Source of the DNA: Sipunculus nudus
Taxonomy: Eukaryota > Annelida > Sipuncula > Golfingiida > Sipunculidae
Direction: 5' to 3'
DNA: 64,000 bases
NCBI GenBank assembly: GCA_026874595.1
Contig: CM049318.1
Location: 33,069,956 to 33,133,955, forward strand
Under the pieces are notes generated by a model. The model had not been told where the DNA came from. It saw nothing but the letters and a program-made list of their open reading frames with translations, and did no database searches. Position numbers and translations under genes: made by a program. Positions within the stretch are counted from its first letter, which is position 1, and each line of letters starts with the position of its first letter. Positions 12,611-24,657 of this stretch are shown one piece after another.

Positions 12611-13780
12611 GTATGCGACTACTGTGCAGAACTCAACAAATAATGTTTGCTATCCATTGTGCTAGAAAACAAGGAAAAATGTAGGACAGTTTCAATATAA
12701 AAAAACAGGATTCAATCACAGAGTCATTTTACAGACTTTAAACCCTTATAAATGAATTTATCGACCCCAAAAACATAGAAATAGTGCACTTGGAAAGCAT
12801 TCTAGGACAAATATAACCGAATGTATTGATATTTGATAATCCGGCGGCCATCTTGGCCGCCATCTTGGATTTTGACCAAGACCGAATTAATTCCGCTTGG
12901 CCCTATATCTGAAAATGTTGAGTATGGTCTGGCCAACTATTATGCCAAGTTTCATGCTTCTTTCACTTTTTGCACAATTCTTCTCTTAACAGCTGGACAA
13001 TTACCGGCTGTTCCAGTCTAAATCTTACACAATTTGTGGACAGACTAGAAAGATATCAACCCGACCTGGTTATATCACAGTTTTAAACTTAAGTTGTAAG
13101 ACCAATACCAGCAAAAGTGGCATGAACGCGTTTCAAATCTGTCGGTGTGCAGATGTTATTCTTTGACAAATTAATTTGTGAACCTTGCTAAATCTTGTTA
13201 TCATCTGTAGGTTGCGCAGGAATTTAGATTTCAAAGGCTGTCCCATTGAGAAAAATCATGTCCAATAATTTATGTAACTAATTCGACTTAGGTAATGAAT
13301 TGCATTGTATGTTTGTATGCCAATGTTTAAAAAACGAACGACTTTAATGTATTACAAGCGACGATTGAAAGATGTACGAGTTATTTAATACAAAGATATT
13401 AGCTGCTTTGGTTGTTACATGCAAATTTCTAAAGAAAATTTTTAATCATAAATTTGACATTTCGACTTCTCCCACAAATAGTGATACTAAAGTATATTTT
13501 GTTAGTTTTTATTTAACACCGAGCATACTGGCGCCACACACTTTTTATGTATCTGTAAAAAGGTGTGAGAAATATGTCAGTCGCTTCTGTGATTACCTCA
13601 GAGGTTAGGGCGTGTGACGGTGCCTAAAACGGAAATGTTTAATTGTTGATAAAACCTCAGAGATTTGGTGTTTTCACTGGAAATTACTACTGGATTATCC
13701 CCTGCCCAGCTCTTGTAAGTCCTGAAACCTACCAGGAAATTATAAAAATGTAGTATAGGTATATAGATCAAATATATATA

Positions 13781-14005
13781 GGAGCCTGGATTGCTGAGTG
13801 GTAAAACGCTCGGCCTTCTCCGCTGGTGACCCAGGTTCTGTTCTCAGCGTGGCTGTGACAGTGGATTGTAGTGGCCCGTCCAAGGCCGGTGGTTTTCTCC
13901 GGTATCCTCCACCTTTACCGACTTCCGAGCACCACCATCCGAGGCATTTAGAGTGCTTCGTATTAGTTATTATAACTAGTTGTACGGTTCATGTAAAATA
14001 AATAA
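13781..14005 (+). mobile_element. tRNA-derived SINE, family 2
   Basis: Head TTGCTGAGTGGTAAAACGCTCGG (box A-like; 13791-13813) and GGTTCTGTTCTCAGC (box B-like), with 3' tail TATTAGTTATTATAACTAGT. It shares order and spacing with 9825-10030. A palindromic MITE abuts its 3' end. Confidence 0.6.
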
Positions 14006-14010
14006 ACTTT

Positions 14011-14212
14011 CAGAAGCGGATCCAGGGGGGGGGGTCCAGGGGTCCGGACCCCCCCCCCCCTTTTCATCAGAAACAATGTTTTTTAAGGGATTCAGACAAA
14101 ATTTTGCCGCCTGGACCCCCCTTTTTTCAGACCTGAGGACCCTTTTTTTAGGGTTTTCATTTATCCTCCTGGGTTGGACACCCCCTGTTCCTAAATCCTG
14201 GATCCGCCCCTG
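14011..14212. mobile_element. Palindromic MITE (GGATCCAGG family), complete copy
   Basis: CAGAAGCGGATCCAGG at the left and CCTGGATCCGCCCCTG at the right, flanked by ACTTT (14006-14010 and 14213-14217). The interior has a GTCCGGACCCCC core. Confidence 0.75.
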
Positions 14213-14344
14213 ACTTTATATATAGTTCGTATCGTGTGGCTACCTGCATCATCATTACCCATCAGACCATGAACCTATCCGTAAAAAATTTGACATGGCT
14301 AAGAGGTTATGTTTTCGCCAGTGCTATGTGACACAAATGTATAA

Positions 14345-15058
14345 TCAGGTCAGGTTATGCTAAATTGAATCATTATTATCAGGTCAGGTTATGATAAACT
14401 GGATCCTTATTATCAGGTCAGGTTAGGCTAAATTGGTTCCTTATTATCAGATCAGGTAAGTATAAATTGGATCCTTATTATCAGATAAGGTTATGCTAAA
14501 CTGGATCCTTATTATCAGGTCAGGTTAGGCTAAATTGGATCCTTATTATCAGATCAGGTTAGGCTTAATTGGATCCTTATTGTCAGGTGTTTAGGCTAAA
14601 TTGGATCCTTATTATCAGGTCAGGTTATGCTAAACTGGATCCTTATTATCAGGTCAGGTTATGCTAAACTGGATCCTTATTATCAGGTCAGGACATGCTA
14701 AACTGGATCCTCATTATCGGGTCAGGTTATGCTTAATTGGATCCTTATTATCAGGTCAGGTTATGCTAAATTGGATCCTTATTATCAGGTCAGTTTATGC
14801 TAAATTGGATCCTTATTATAAGGTAAGATTATGCTAAATTGGATCCTTATTATCAGGCCAGTTTATGCTAAATTGGATCCTTATTATCAGGTAAGATTAT
14901 GCTAAATTGGATCCTTATTTTCGGGTCAGGATAGGCTAAATTGGATCCTTATTATCAGGTCAGGTTATGCTAAACTGGTTCCTTATTATCAGGTTAGATT
15001 ATGCTAAATTGGATCATTATTACCAGGTCAGGTTTTGCTAAATGAGATCCTTATTATT
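14345..15058 (+). repeat. 34-bp minisatellite (about 21 units)
   Basis: The unit is AGGTCAGGTTATGCTAAAC then TGGATCCTTATTATC, repeating with point changes. One further unit lies at 15501-15535, split off by a MITE. Confidence 0.9.
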
Positions 15059-15386
15059 CAAGGGCGTCAATATAGGGGGGATGGGAGGTATATATACCCC
15101 CCAGTTTTTGGCAAAGGGGGGATGGTCAATGTAATCACCCCCCCCCCCCACTTTTCAGAGAATAATATTATAATATTCGAATAAAAAAATATATTAATAA
15201 ATATAATTAAAAACTGAGAATCCATTTACTATAAAAAGTTCTATCTAAACCTTGTTTAGAAAATTTACATAATATCTTATTTTCTATTGTAATATTATAA
15301 TTATTTGAAATATTATTAAGTATATATATAAATAAGTATAAATATATATATATAGTTGAATATGTCACTCAGACGCTGAAAAAGTA

Positions 15387-15444
<58 letters not shown>

Positions 15445-15500
15445 CATATACTAAGTCATCCCCCCCCCCACCCACCCTGGAAGAAAAATTGACGCCACTG
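15059..15500. mobile_element. hAT-type MITE, copy 1 (442 bp)
   Basis: Ends CAAGGGCGTCAAT and the complement of ATTGACGCCACTG, with an 8-bp duplication TTATTATT (15051-15058 and 15501-15508). The interior is AT-rich with C/G runs and a (TA)n array. Inserted in the 34-bp minisatellite. Confidence 0.85.
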
Positions 15501-15535
15501 TTATTATTAGGTCAGGTTATGCTAAATTGGATCCT

Positions 15536-17320
15536 CCGAGAGTAATAAAATAGGGAAGCATAGTTAATAATATTTCATATTGTTGTGTTTTTGTTATCTT
15601 TGATTGTGTTGATGGGTAGACCGTTCAATAGGGTTGGTCTATTGTTGAGTAATGGAACTTACTATACTACGGTTTGTTATGATTAGCTCACAGACGATTC
15701 TAGAGGATCCAGGTACTTCTAGGAGGCCAAGCTGGTAATTTTCAGTAGACAAGTTCGAGAACACACACGTTACTGGAACTTTTGTTGAGGCGCACATATA
15801 TAATTCGGCCCACTGCCGTCTGATGTGAGAGTGTAAGTGAGTTAAGAGTACTCGAGGCAGGACGTGTCGTATCAGCTATAGTCCGCACCGAGCGTGGTGT
15901 GAAGTTTAATTCCGTGTGAGGATTATTATTGGCCCTGGAGTTTTGTGTTTTATACGTAAAGCCGAGAATTACTGCGTGAAGACTGTGTATTATAAAAAAA
16001 AACTTTACTTTTTGTGAGACTGGAACCAGTCAACGGCGGGTGAAAGCCATTTATGACGTTCTTGGAATAAAAATATTTTTTGTGACCCCGAATTTTATTC
16101 AGATAGTGTGGATTTTGCGTTAAAGTTCCGGGTAAATATATGTCTCGCTGCGTGTGTGGTATGACACTTGGTAATATGTTTGCTTGTGTAATGTATGTTA
16201 TCAAGTTCTGATTATATAACAAAAGGGTTTCTGTAGACAAGGATATAAATTGTTTATATGTGCCTATAATAATAAGATAATAATTTGTATTCATCTTCAA
16301 TCAAGGATTAATCACCGGAACGTAGTGCGATAATTATCTAATGTTTGTTGTTGTTTGTTAGGTCTCTTTCAGGTTTTTTTCCATGGGCATGCACAGACAT
16401 TAATAATAATAGAAATAATCCAGATGCATTTGTACCGAACCGGGGGTTCGTCTAGCTCAACCTTTTCCCAAATTGAGGGGGTGGAGGGGGGAGGGAGATT
16501 TTGTGACGCCATTTATTTGTGGATAAATAAAACATAAGTAATGTCAATCAGTTCGAATATGAAGAGTTATTTAGATTAGAAGTACAAGAATATGTTTTCA
16601 TCTGATCCATGATACTCACGAGTCCCGGTCATAGGTTTTAAATGGAAAGTTCGAGCCCTCGACGGACCATAATCATTAAGGCGCCATATTGATATTTGGC
16701 TTGGTCCTCTATAAATTTATGAGTCTGCCCTGGTCACACTGCAATGGCACAACTCACGACACAATTAAAAATGGTCCTCAACCTCCAAGCAAGCCAACAA
16801 CAACCTCGAACAAGCCTTTCCAAACCCTCCCTTTCCCTGTTTTAGATTCTTTTAGCGTCCTCCCGCACAAACCCGTTCTCGCAGACGGTTCTTTCACAGT
16901 CTCGTCCTCATATCCATCGCGGCCCGCTCCTACAAGACAACTCTTCACTCACAATCTCTTTCCAAGACGAAATCCGTCGCAAGGCGGAGCCGCCACACAT
17001 GCATGAAATATCGTAATTGTAATAGTAAAATAATGAAGGCCGTTATGCGGAATTTTATGACAAAGAAAATTGTACGTCTGGTAATGTAAATATATATGAT
17101 ATATCTATACTATTGATATAAATAATGATCCCACAAAGAGCATCGTAAAAAAAACAGGAATGCGACTATGTAACTCATTCTTCTTTGGTTAGTAAATTTT
17201 GCAAATCATCATTATTTCAGACACACAGATCCGACTCTTCCACGACAGGGCGTTGACTGATCATAAACAAGGTTGTCCCATTCTGGTGGAGTCACTTATC
17301 ATTAACATCAACTTAAAGTA
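15536..17320. other. No gene recognised; possible upstream exons of the 17.6 kb ORF
   Basis: ORFs at 16355 and 16689 are short; the latter is Pro/Ser/Thr-rich. I saw no direct repeat that would make 15.6-16.3 kb an LTR. Confidence 0.4.
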
Positions 17321-17576
17321 TCTGTATGGGCTATAGGATGGAAAACCTGGAAGGCCCATTTAACAAAACATCAGAAAATATGGAGCCGGCAAAAGAGGAG
17401 ACTACTGTTTTGTTAGGTTTTAAGCCTAGACACAGTGACGAAGTTACAAAGACGAAAGACAATCAAACACATGATCTGAAAGAGGATATACAAGTGCACA
17501 CACAGTCCAGCGGAAAATGGAGACAACCCACCATGGATGCTTCGGACAAACCGGGCACACATCATAAACCACACAC

Positions 17577-18143
17577 ATGGCCTCCCAGAAACAAGCCAAA
17601 AACAGAAAAAATGACGGGGATTATCGCGACATACCTAGAAGATGCCATGAGCACCCTCGATGTTCTCCTGGAAATCCAAACCAGTGTGAAAAGCATCATT
17701 GGATAGGTAGACCCCCTTCTAGTCCAACAGAAACCCCCGATGTCAATCAGTTAATGGAGATAAATCTGCCCTGTGAGTTTCAAATGGGGTTCAGGATTGA
17801 TAACGAACAGCCAATTTCTCCTCCTGAAAATCTGACAAATTGGGAAAGATGGTATGACGAACATTTTGGAATACGTAGAGCATCTACCAGTCCATCTGGA
17901 AGGCCTGATATCCATAAGCCGGAGGCAGGTATAGGGGCTGTTTTTGAAGGTAGATATGATTTTGTATCAGAATTTTCGACAATACGCAGGAATGTTGCTG
18001 AACAGCAAATGTGGTACAGCAGTGGTGTTCGCAACCAGCATAAAGAAGTATTAATGCCGCCACTTGAAGTGCCAGAACATCCACTTATCCCAGTCGATTA
18101 TCCAGTCGGTGATGACGAAGACGATGGAACCCATCATCAGTAA
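17577..18143 (+). CDS. Unrecognised ORF, up to 188 codons
   Basis: Open from 17568 to a TAA at 18141, with AATAAA at 18289-18294. Composition is protein-like: Cys/His-rich start (CHEH..C..C.KHHW), then PCEFQMGFRIDN, NLTNWERWYDEHFGI and VEGRY-like FEGRYDFVSEF, and an acidic tail DDEDDGTHHQ. A second frame (17326-17706, MGYRMENLEGPFNK..) overlaps its start; a splice or a frameshift could join them. A good acceptor (tcattatttcag) lies at 17220. No family recognised, no signal peptide or membrane segment. Confidence 0.35.
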   Translation: MASQKQAKNRKNDGDYRDIPRRCHEHPRCSPGNPNQCEKHHWIGRPPSSPTETPDVNQLMEINLPCEFQMGFRIDNEQPISPPENLTNWERWYDEHFGIRRASTSPSGRPDIHKPEAGIGAVFEGRYDFVSEFSTIRRNVAEQQMWYSSGVRNQHKEVLMPPLEVPEHPLIPVDYPVGDDEDDGTHHQ

Positions 18144-18299
18144 TACGTGGATTTTAGCGACGGAACTTCTCCAGGAAATCCCTGTTGACAAATTAGTTTT
18201 TAGTGTCGCAATTAAAGTTTTATTCTCATGGTCTTTTTTGCTCAAATTTATCATTTTTTTCACATGTTATTATACAAACATTAGAGCCAATAAAGCCGA

Positions 18300-20080
18300 G
18301 TAATTCTTATCTGCATAAACACCCTTGGACATAAAGTACAAAAATTTTGTGAGAAGAATGAATTTGTATCATCCGACAGAGACATAGTTTATGTATATGC
18401 ATATTGTGTGTGTGAACGTTTTAATTCAAATCCAGGAAAATTTTAAATTGATATGAACTAGACAAAGGGCGAGCCTGGAGTTTTACTGTAGAAACTTGAT
18501 AAAGAAAACAAATATACCAGTGGTGCAAACACAAGTCAAAGTTTCGAACTGATGTTCGACATATGAATTATTTCAAATATTTCATGACAAATTCAGAAAT
18601 TCTGCGGAAATAACTACCTCATCGTTCTAGCTTGTTCCCATAATATAATATACCAATAAAGTTAGACCAATTTTTGATATTACAATATACATTTAACACG
18701 ATTATGTCCGATTAAAGAGTAATAAATCGTGGCTTCTTCTGGTTAAATGTTCTGTTACTAAATTTGGTCACACGCTACATCTATGAATAATTAAAATGGT
18801 ATATTCTCACATTGAAATAAGGGTTGGGAGGGGGACAGTCACTGTGATTCAGTAGTTCCCTGCGCCACCAATACGCTTCAAGCTTTACATAATTACAATA
18901 GTTCATTCTTTGCCTGAAAATGATGGATCATTAAGCGACCGATGATTTTCAATGGTAAATGATACTCGGAACACTAGATGCTAAAAGATGTAGCTATGGT
19001 AGCAGTAACAGTCTGCATCTGCTACACTTATCTACTGTCTGAGTCCGCCTTTTCTGTGGCGATCAATTCTAAAATATGCTTTTTAGACTCACACTGGCAA
19101 TGGTAATCTGATATATCTAAAAAAAAGTCATGAAGTTACATTTATATTTCTGCACATTTTGAATTTATTATGTTAAAGACCGGAAAGACGTCATTTTAAG
19201 GTATCTTTATATTAATAGCGTACCGCGATTCTTGTGATTTTCCGTATCTCCTCTGAAACAATTGCTCCGCTGATACTGATTGCCATGATTTTCGACATAC
19301 GTTACTCCGGGTTTGTCCGAAGGGATTCCTAACACTTTAATAAGCAAAATAAATAGCATAACCCCCCCCCCCCGGCACACTTTTTTCTTTGTTCGTTCTG
19401 GGCTGGTGACTCAATATCTATTTAGTGTACTTTCTCCGGGGTCCCTATGCGGGGTTTTCGTGCATTTCGCGGTCCCTGGCCCGAAATAATCCCCATCGGT
19501 GATACCTTCTCAAATGGCCAGCCGGTTTCATATTATAGTGCATTCAAAACTGTCTACCATATACAGCAGGCCAATGACATAGCCATTTGAGCAATATTAT
19601 ATGCAATATGATTTCACCATTTCTTGATAAATTCAACGGATATAACTAACGATTTACGATTAACTAATCAATTTTATGAATGAAAAGTGGGTTTAGGTAG
19701 GGTAAGAACTGTTTTTCGGAGTTTTATTTTGCAGGCCCACACATGCATGCCACTAAAGCCCCACCACATGCCTTCCTGTCCATTCATACTGCTGAATAAT
19801 GGTATTTGACCTGAGGTCATAATCAGTGAAATTTAATTACAGTAAGTAAAATAAAAATCTGACTTTTAAGTGTCATGCTAAAGTGCACAATACCTATTCG
19901 GCACTGTTTTTAGCCGTTGATAGGCCAACGCCATCATCATTATCATTAGGTTATCTATTTTTGAGATCATTCATGATGATATTGATAATTTTCTATGACC
20001 CTTTCGCACTGGCTGACCGATCGGCCATACGTTGGTGCACCTTGTTACGGGTCGACATAAAAGCGGACCGAACTGTCACA
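18300..20080. other. No gene recognised
   Basis: AT-rich, with no ORF above chance and no clear repeat ends. Confidence 0.5.
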
Positions 20081-20084
20081 CTAG

Positions 20085-20215
20085 TGAAGCGGTTGGAACG
20101 CCGGACATGTGCGCCACCAACATGGGTTGAATCCAAGATCGGCCCAGTATTTTCCCCTGAGCAATTTGTAATTTTTACAATGTATGCTTTACATGAATCA
20201 TAGGTTATTGGCTAC
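20085..20215 (+). mobile_element. Possible tRNA-derived SINE head
   Basis: TAGTGAAGCGG fits the box A consensus TRGYNNANNGG. GGGTTGAATCC, about 50 bp downstream, is one base short of box B GGTTCGANNCC. Boundaries and target duplication were not found. Confidence 0.35.
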
Positions 20216-20299
20216 GAGGCTGTTGGCTACAGTACCTTGGGCATTTGGCATTTGATATCAGAACCAACTGCTCGCCCCAATCGTCCACAATCCTTTCAT

Positions 20300-20600
20300 G
20301 CAAGTGAGTCCTGTGACTTTGATCTCATGACTCCAAACTCAATACAGTTCTTGCCACATATAAGTCGTTTGCAATTCTTATGTCAAGGCAAAAACAAATG
20401 TGGGCAGACGACCCCTGTAACCTTGATCTTGGACCTTGTGACCCCAAATTTGATTTGGTCTTTCCCTGTTAGTAGATCAGTAATATGCGCATGATTAAAA
20501 TTTCGTGATGAAATGTATCGCTTAAAATGCATCCACAATCTTTTTAAATGAATTGGACCTGTGACCTTGACCTTTGACATCATGACCACAGAATCAAAAT
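20300..20600 (+). repeat. Three copies of a TGTGACCTTGACCTTTGAC-type repeat
   Basis: CCTGTGACTTTGATCTCATG (20310), CCTGTAACCTTGATCTTGG (20416) and CCTGTGACCTTGACCTTTG (20557), each followed by AT(G)ACTCCAAA/ACCCCAAAT/ACCACAGAA-type sequence. An interspersed repeat, not a gene. Confidence 0.5.
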
Positions 20601-20649
20601 GGTTCGTGCTGTATTGGCGGGCCATATATATATATATATATGTCATGAC

Positions 20650-23600
20650 AGGGTGATTAATGATTAATAAACACTAAACACTAGATGGAACCACAGCTGA
20701 GCAATTGACATGATTGCCCTCATTTGACGGTCTCGAAAAATATCATATAAATTAGATAAAAAAAAACTAGGTGGCGACATGTCAATTTTTATGGCAAGAT
20801 TTTTGGAATCGATGGATTAATTATCAAGATACTGGAGGTTTTGTAAAAAATAGTTTATTCTTATGGATACTTACAAGCCAAATAGCTCAGAGGATATAGG
20901 TTGCGGTTACCTTATTTCAGGTTTCAAAGGAGATTTTGTGTTGACCTCCGTGGACGCTCACTTAGGAATTTCTAGGAATTGCGGTTACGATTTGTGTCTT
21001 GATTTGAGCGACGGACAAAGCGCGATTCCTATACCTCGGTTGACTTTTAGTCAGTTGAACATAAAAAATGTAATGCTGGTTTATTCTACAATCGCGAAGT
21101 CATGTTTATATGACATCTTACACCCTGTAGACCGCTCGGTCGTGAGTATGGTGCCGTATAAATATTGTAGTTGAAGACCACATCTAAATCTCTAGCTGAA
21201 GTAAACACTAAATCAATGCAATTAAGTAATCTCGAAATATATAACGTTGCTATAAGATGACAATGAAAGATATAGACAAATGTATTGTTTCTGTTAAATC
21301 TACTGATTAGTTAACCGAATACTGATCAGTAAGCAACCGAAATTTCAGGACAATCTTTACAAATAACCTCAAGAGTAGATGTTTATTTATACTATGAAAG
21401 ATATATACGGGAACGCCCACTCTCCTCTCTGAAAATACTAAATGCCACACCCCTTACTTGTGTGATGTTCCAGGATCCCTTTTTTATCGTTCAGATATGC
21501 TTCAAGACTACATCAACTCATGCGACCACATTGAAATAAGTGACTTTTATAAACAAAAGAATTATATTAAAAACACTAATACCACCTACAACTAATTGTT
21601 GATCACGACCTCTTCAGGAAAGGACCTTTGACCATCCAAAACACAATTGTTTTAGGATTACTGAATCGAAACAGATTTATAGATGCTCCAATTCTACGTG
21701 TTTATAGCTTTTGAATTCGTTGTTAAATTTATTTTGTGTTTTGTTAACCTTTGGCACTGGGATCTTCCAATCCGGGTATCAAATAATTCAGGAAATATGT
21801 ATTTTATTATCATAAACATGCGAGTACTAAAGGATCTCTTACATCAGTTCAGCAGCGCTCTGTTCTAATCATAAATACACTCCACTGTGTCTTCATGTAC
21901 CATTCGCTTCAGCAGTTTCTCTCTTTCAAGTTATATAAAATACACAAAATTCCGGTGCCAAACAATTAACGAGCTTATCCAACTCAAGCAAAAAGCAGAT
22001 ACCAAACCTGTGAATTGTGGATACACAGCAGGCACAGGGGGCCAAAACTGAACCCTACATACTAAACTAACCAGCCAATGAATATACCATCCCTATATTA
22101 TCCACAATCTTAAAAAACATATATTCAACATAATGTAATTAAAAAGGACAATCTGTTTATATAAATGTGTCATGACTGCCTTTCGACACAACAAACACAC
22201 AATCAACCCTTTTTTTACGGAACCCAATAACAACAGATCACGTAATCATGACGAGCATAAAGTTTGTTACGGAGATAAAAAAATCAGATTACGCAACACT
22301 AGGAAGCGTGAAATGTCTAGGGGAATGAATAAAGAAGTCAGTGGTTTTTTTTATTACAAATAATTATAATTAATTCTTAGGACAATCCTTATATTACAAT
22401 ACACTAAATCAATACAATTACACAGTATTACAAAATTAAAAATGTACATCACCAGAGTGTCCGGATCCTAGGCTTTGATTTCTGGATACCACCACTGTCA
22501 AGCTCAAAAAGAGTCCTTTAACACAAATAATCCACGTAAACAGTTCATGTAAATCTTCTCAGAGAATAGTCCGATTTAATCTATAAAACAATCTGTTGTA
22601 ATCCAAAAGTGAAGTTCTGGTTATAATCCCAAAGGCAAACTGAAGAAAATCCGTATTTAGTCTGTAAAGTCCGTAGAATATCTGATAGTTCTCCAATTAT
22701 CAGTATAGGTCCCAAAAACTGACGAGAGAGTCACACTCTTCCGTGCCCGCTGGTATTTTTCTCTCTGCCGGCTCTAAACATAGCCCCTATTTATAGCTTT
22801 TTCACCCGAAGCCCAGAAACTTCCATATTTACGAAACTTCCAAACACAACAAAACACACGCGCCCATAGCGCAGACTAAATTCTAGACTTAAAAACGAGC
22901 GCCGTGTCTCTACACGCCAAGGTTTAACCAGTGCGCTTCCCATGGCAACGCCCAGGGCTTTAGCCTAACACGAACCATAACGCCAGGCGCATAATAAACA
23001 GATACATGTAACACCTTATACAAATGCGCAATTTCATTATGACTCGCATGAACTCTGAATCCGTAATTCTTTGAGCTCGGGATTAATGGGAACAAAGTCA
23101 TCAGTTGAATTGGGCATAAAAAATGTGCTTTGCCTAAAATGTGTCTATACCAAAGACTCGGGAATTCCTCTGAAATGCCAGGCCGGTATAGCGCGTGTCG
23201 GGGAACCAGTGTAGCATTTGATATGTTAACTGAAGTTATAAAGATGTCAATTAATGGACAGCAAACTTGATTTTTGTAAAACATTTATCACGCTTTATAT
23301 AACTTGTTTTTGAATATATTTCTGTAATTACCGAATATGCCACCTTGTACATCTGTGCGTCATCTGCCTGCGGTAAATTTGATATATATTATATTTCATC
23401 AAGAGGTTAAGTATGCACAGTTAACAAAATGGGTCCTAAAATAGAAGCCCATTTCAAACTGAAACATAATCCCCAATGAAAACTGACTCTTGTCTGGCAG
23501 CGAGGTATGACGTCACGTTATAACTAAGTCGTACCCAACAACCTTGATAGACTATGATAGTGATCAATCTAGAATGATCAGGAATGTGATGTTTTGTTTA

Positions 23601-24396
23601 TCAAATTTTTCATAGAATGTTTTTTCTCTGAATACGCGGCAGGGCTGTTTAAGAGGTGAAGACACTGTATTCCGCAGCCCTGAAGATTACTTTTTCATAT
23701 AAGAGAAGAGTTATAAATTATGATATAACTCTAACTACTACTAAGAAAGCATTGATAAGCACTGAAGTCTATAATGTTTAGCTATTCAGCATCGTAAGAA
23801 GATCTTTAACGCTGATGTTGGCAAGTCCCCATCACCCTCTGTAAAACAAAACCAGAAACAATTGATTTAAGAGGTATTTTTTTTTGTGTTGCTTTGACAA
23901 CTCAGTGGAGACCCAGTCAAAGTGACATAATATATTTGCCGTCTTCAAAAAAACTGTTTCAACTTTCTCCCGACTCGGAGGAAGAAAAAACAATAGAGCT
24001 GGCTCATGTGTAGCTAGGTTTGGCGCTTTCTGTATTGTTGAGACGTCGATGTCCGTCGGTCTGAACCACTGGCTCGCGCACACACACACAGTCTTCCCAA
24101 AGCTCACAGTAATGACGGAGACCAGCTTATAAGATTAACATACAAGATATCTTTGATCCGTTTACCTTATCTAATACAAACACCACACCAGTTACCCAGG
24201 TCTTCTGTGCTGTATTCGTGCGCCCTCAGCCCTCGGACCAGTCGTATCGCAATACCTCTCGTCTCTAACGAATCTCATTTTTACCTCCGGCCACACTTCA
24301 GCGCCCTCTCTCTGCCTCGTGACGAACCCTGCGTCGAACGTGGGATGCTGGTCTTCGTCTCTGCGTCTCACCAGACTTCCACCATCCTTAGATGTC
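20650..24396. other. No gene recognised
   Basis: The longest frames are 103 codons at 20863 (plus) and 124 at 22910 (minus), without motifs or convincing splice sites. Confidence 0.45.
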
Positions 24397-24404
24397 CGCT
24401 TCTC

Positions 24405-24544
24405 AAGGGGCGTCAATATAGGGGGGATGGGGGTATATATTCCCCCTCCCACTTTTTGGCAGGGGGGGATTGTCAATGTTATCACCCCCCCCCCCCCACA
24501 CACACTTTTCAGAGAAATTATATTATATATATATATAATATTAG

Positions 24545-24584
<40 letters not shown>

Positions 24585-24649
24585 TGTGTGTGGGTGTGTC
24601 GGCGAGTCATCCCCCCCCCCCCACCCTGGAAGAAAAATTGACGCCACTG
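24405..24649. mobile_element. hAT-type MITE, copy 2 (245 bp)
   Basis: Same family as 15059-15500: AAGGGGCGTCAATATAGGGG at the left, CCCTGGAAGAAAAATTGACG then CCACTG at the right. The 8-bp duplication CGCTTCTC (24397-24404 and 24650-24657) is perfect. Confidence 0.85.
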
Positions 24650-24657
24650 CGCTTCTC

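Noticed and set aside
14345-15058. CRISPR-like array of 34-bp repeats
   Set aside because: Units are head-to-tail with no unique spacers, in eukaryotic DNA; it is a minisatellite.
15540-16330. Solo LTR
   Set aside because: It has a promoter-like look, but no TG..CA borders with a matching short duplication were found and no second copy lies in the window.
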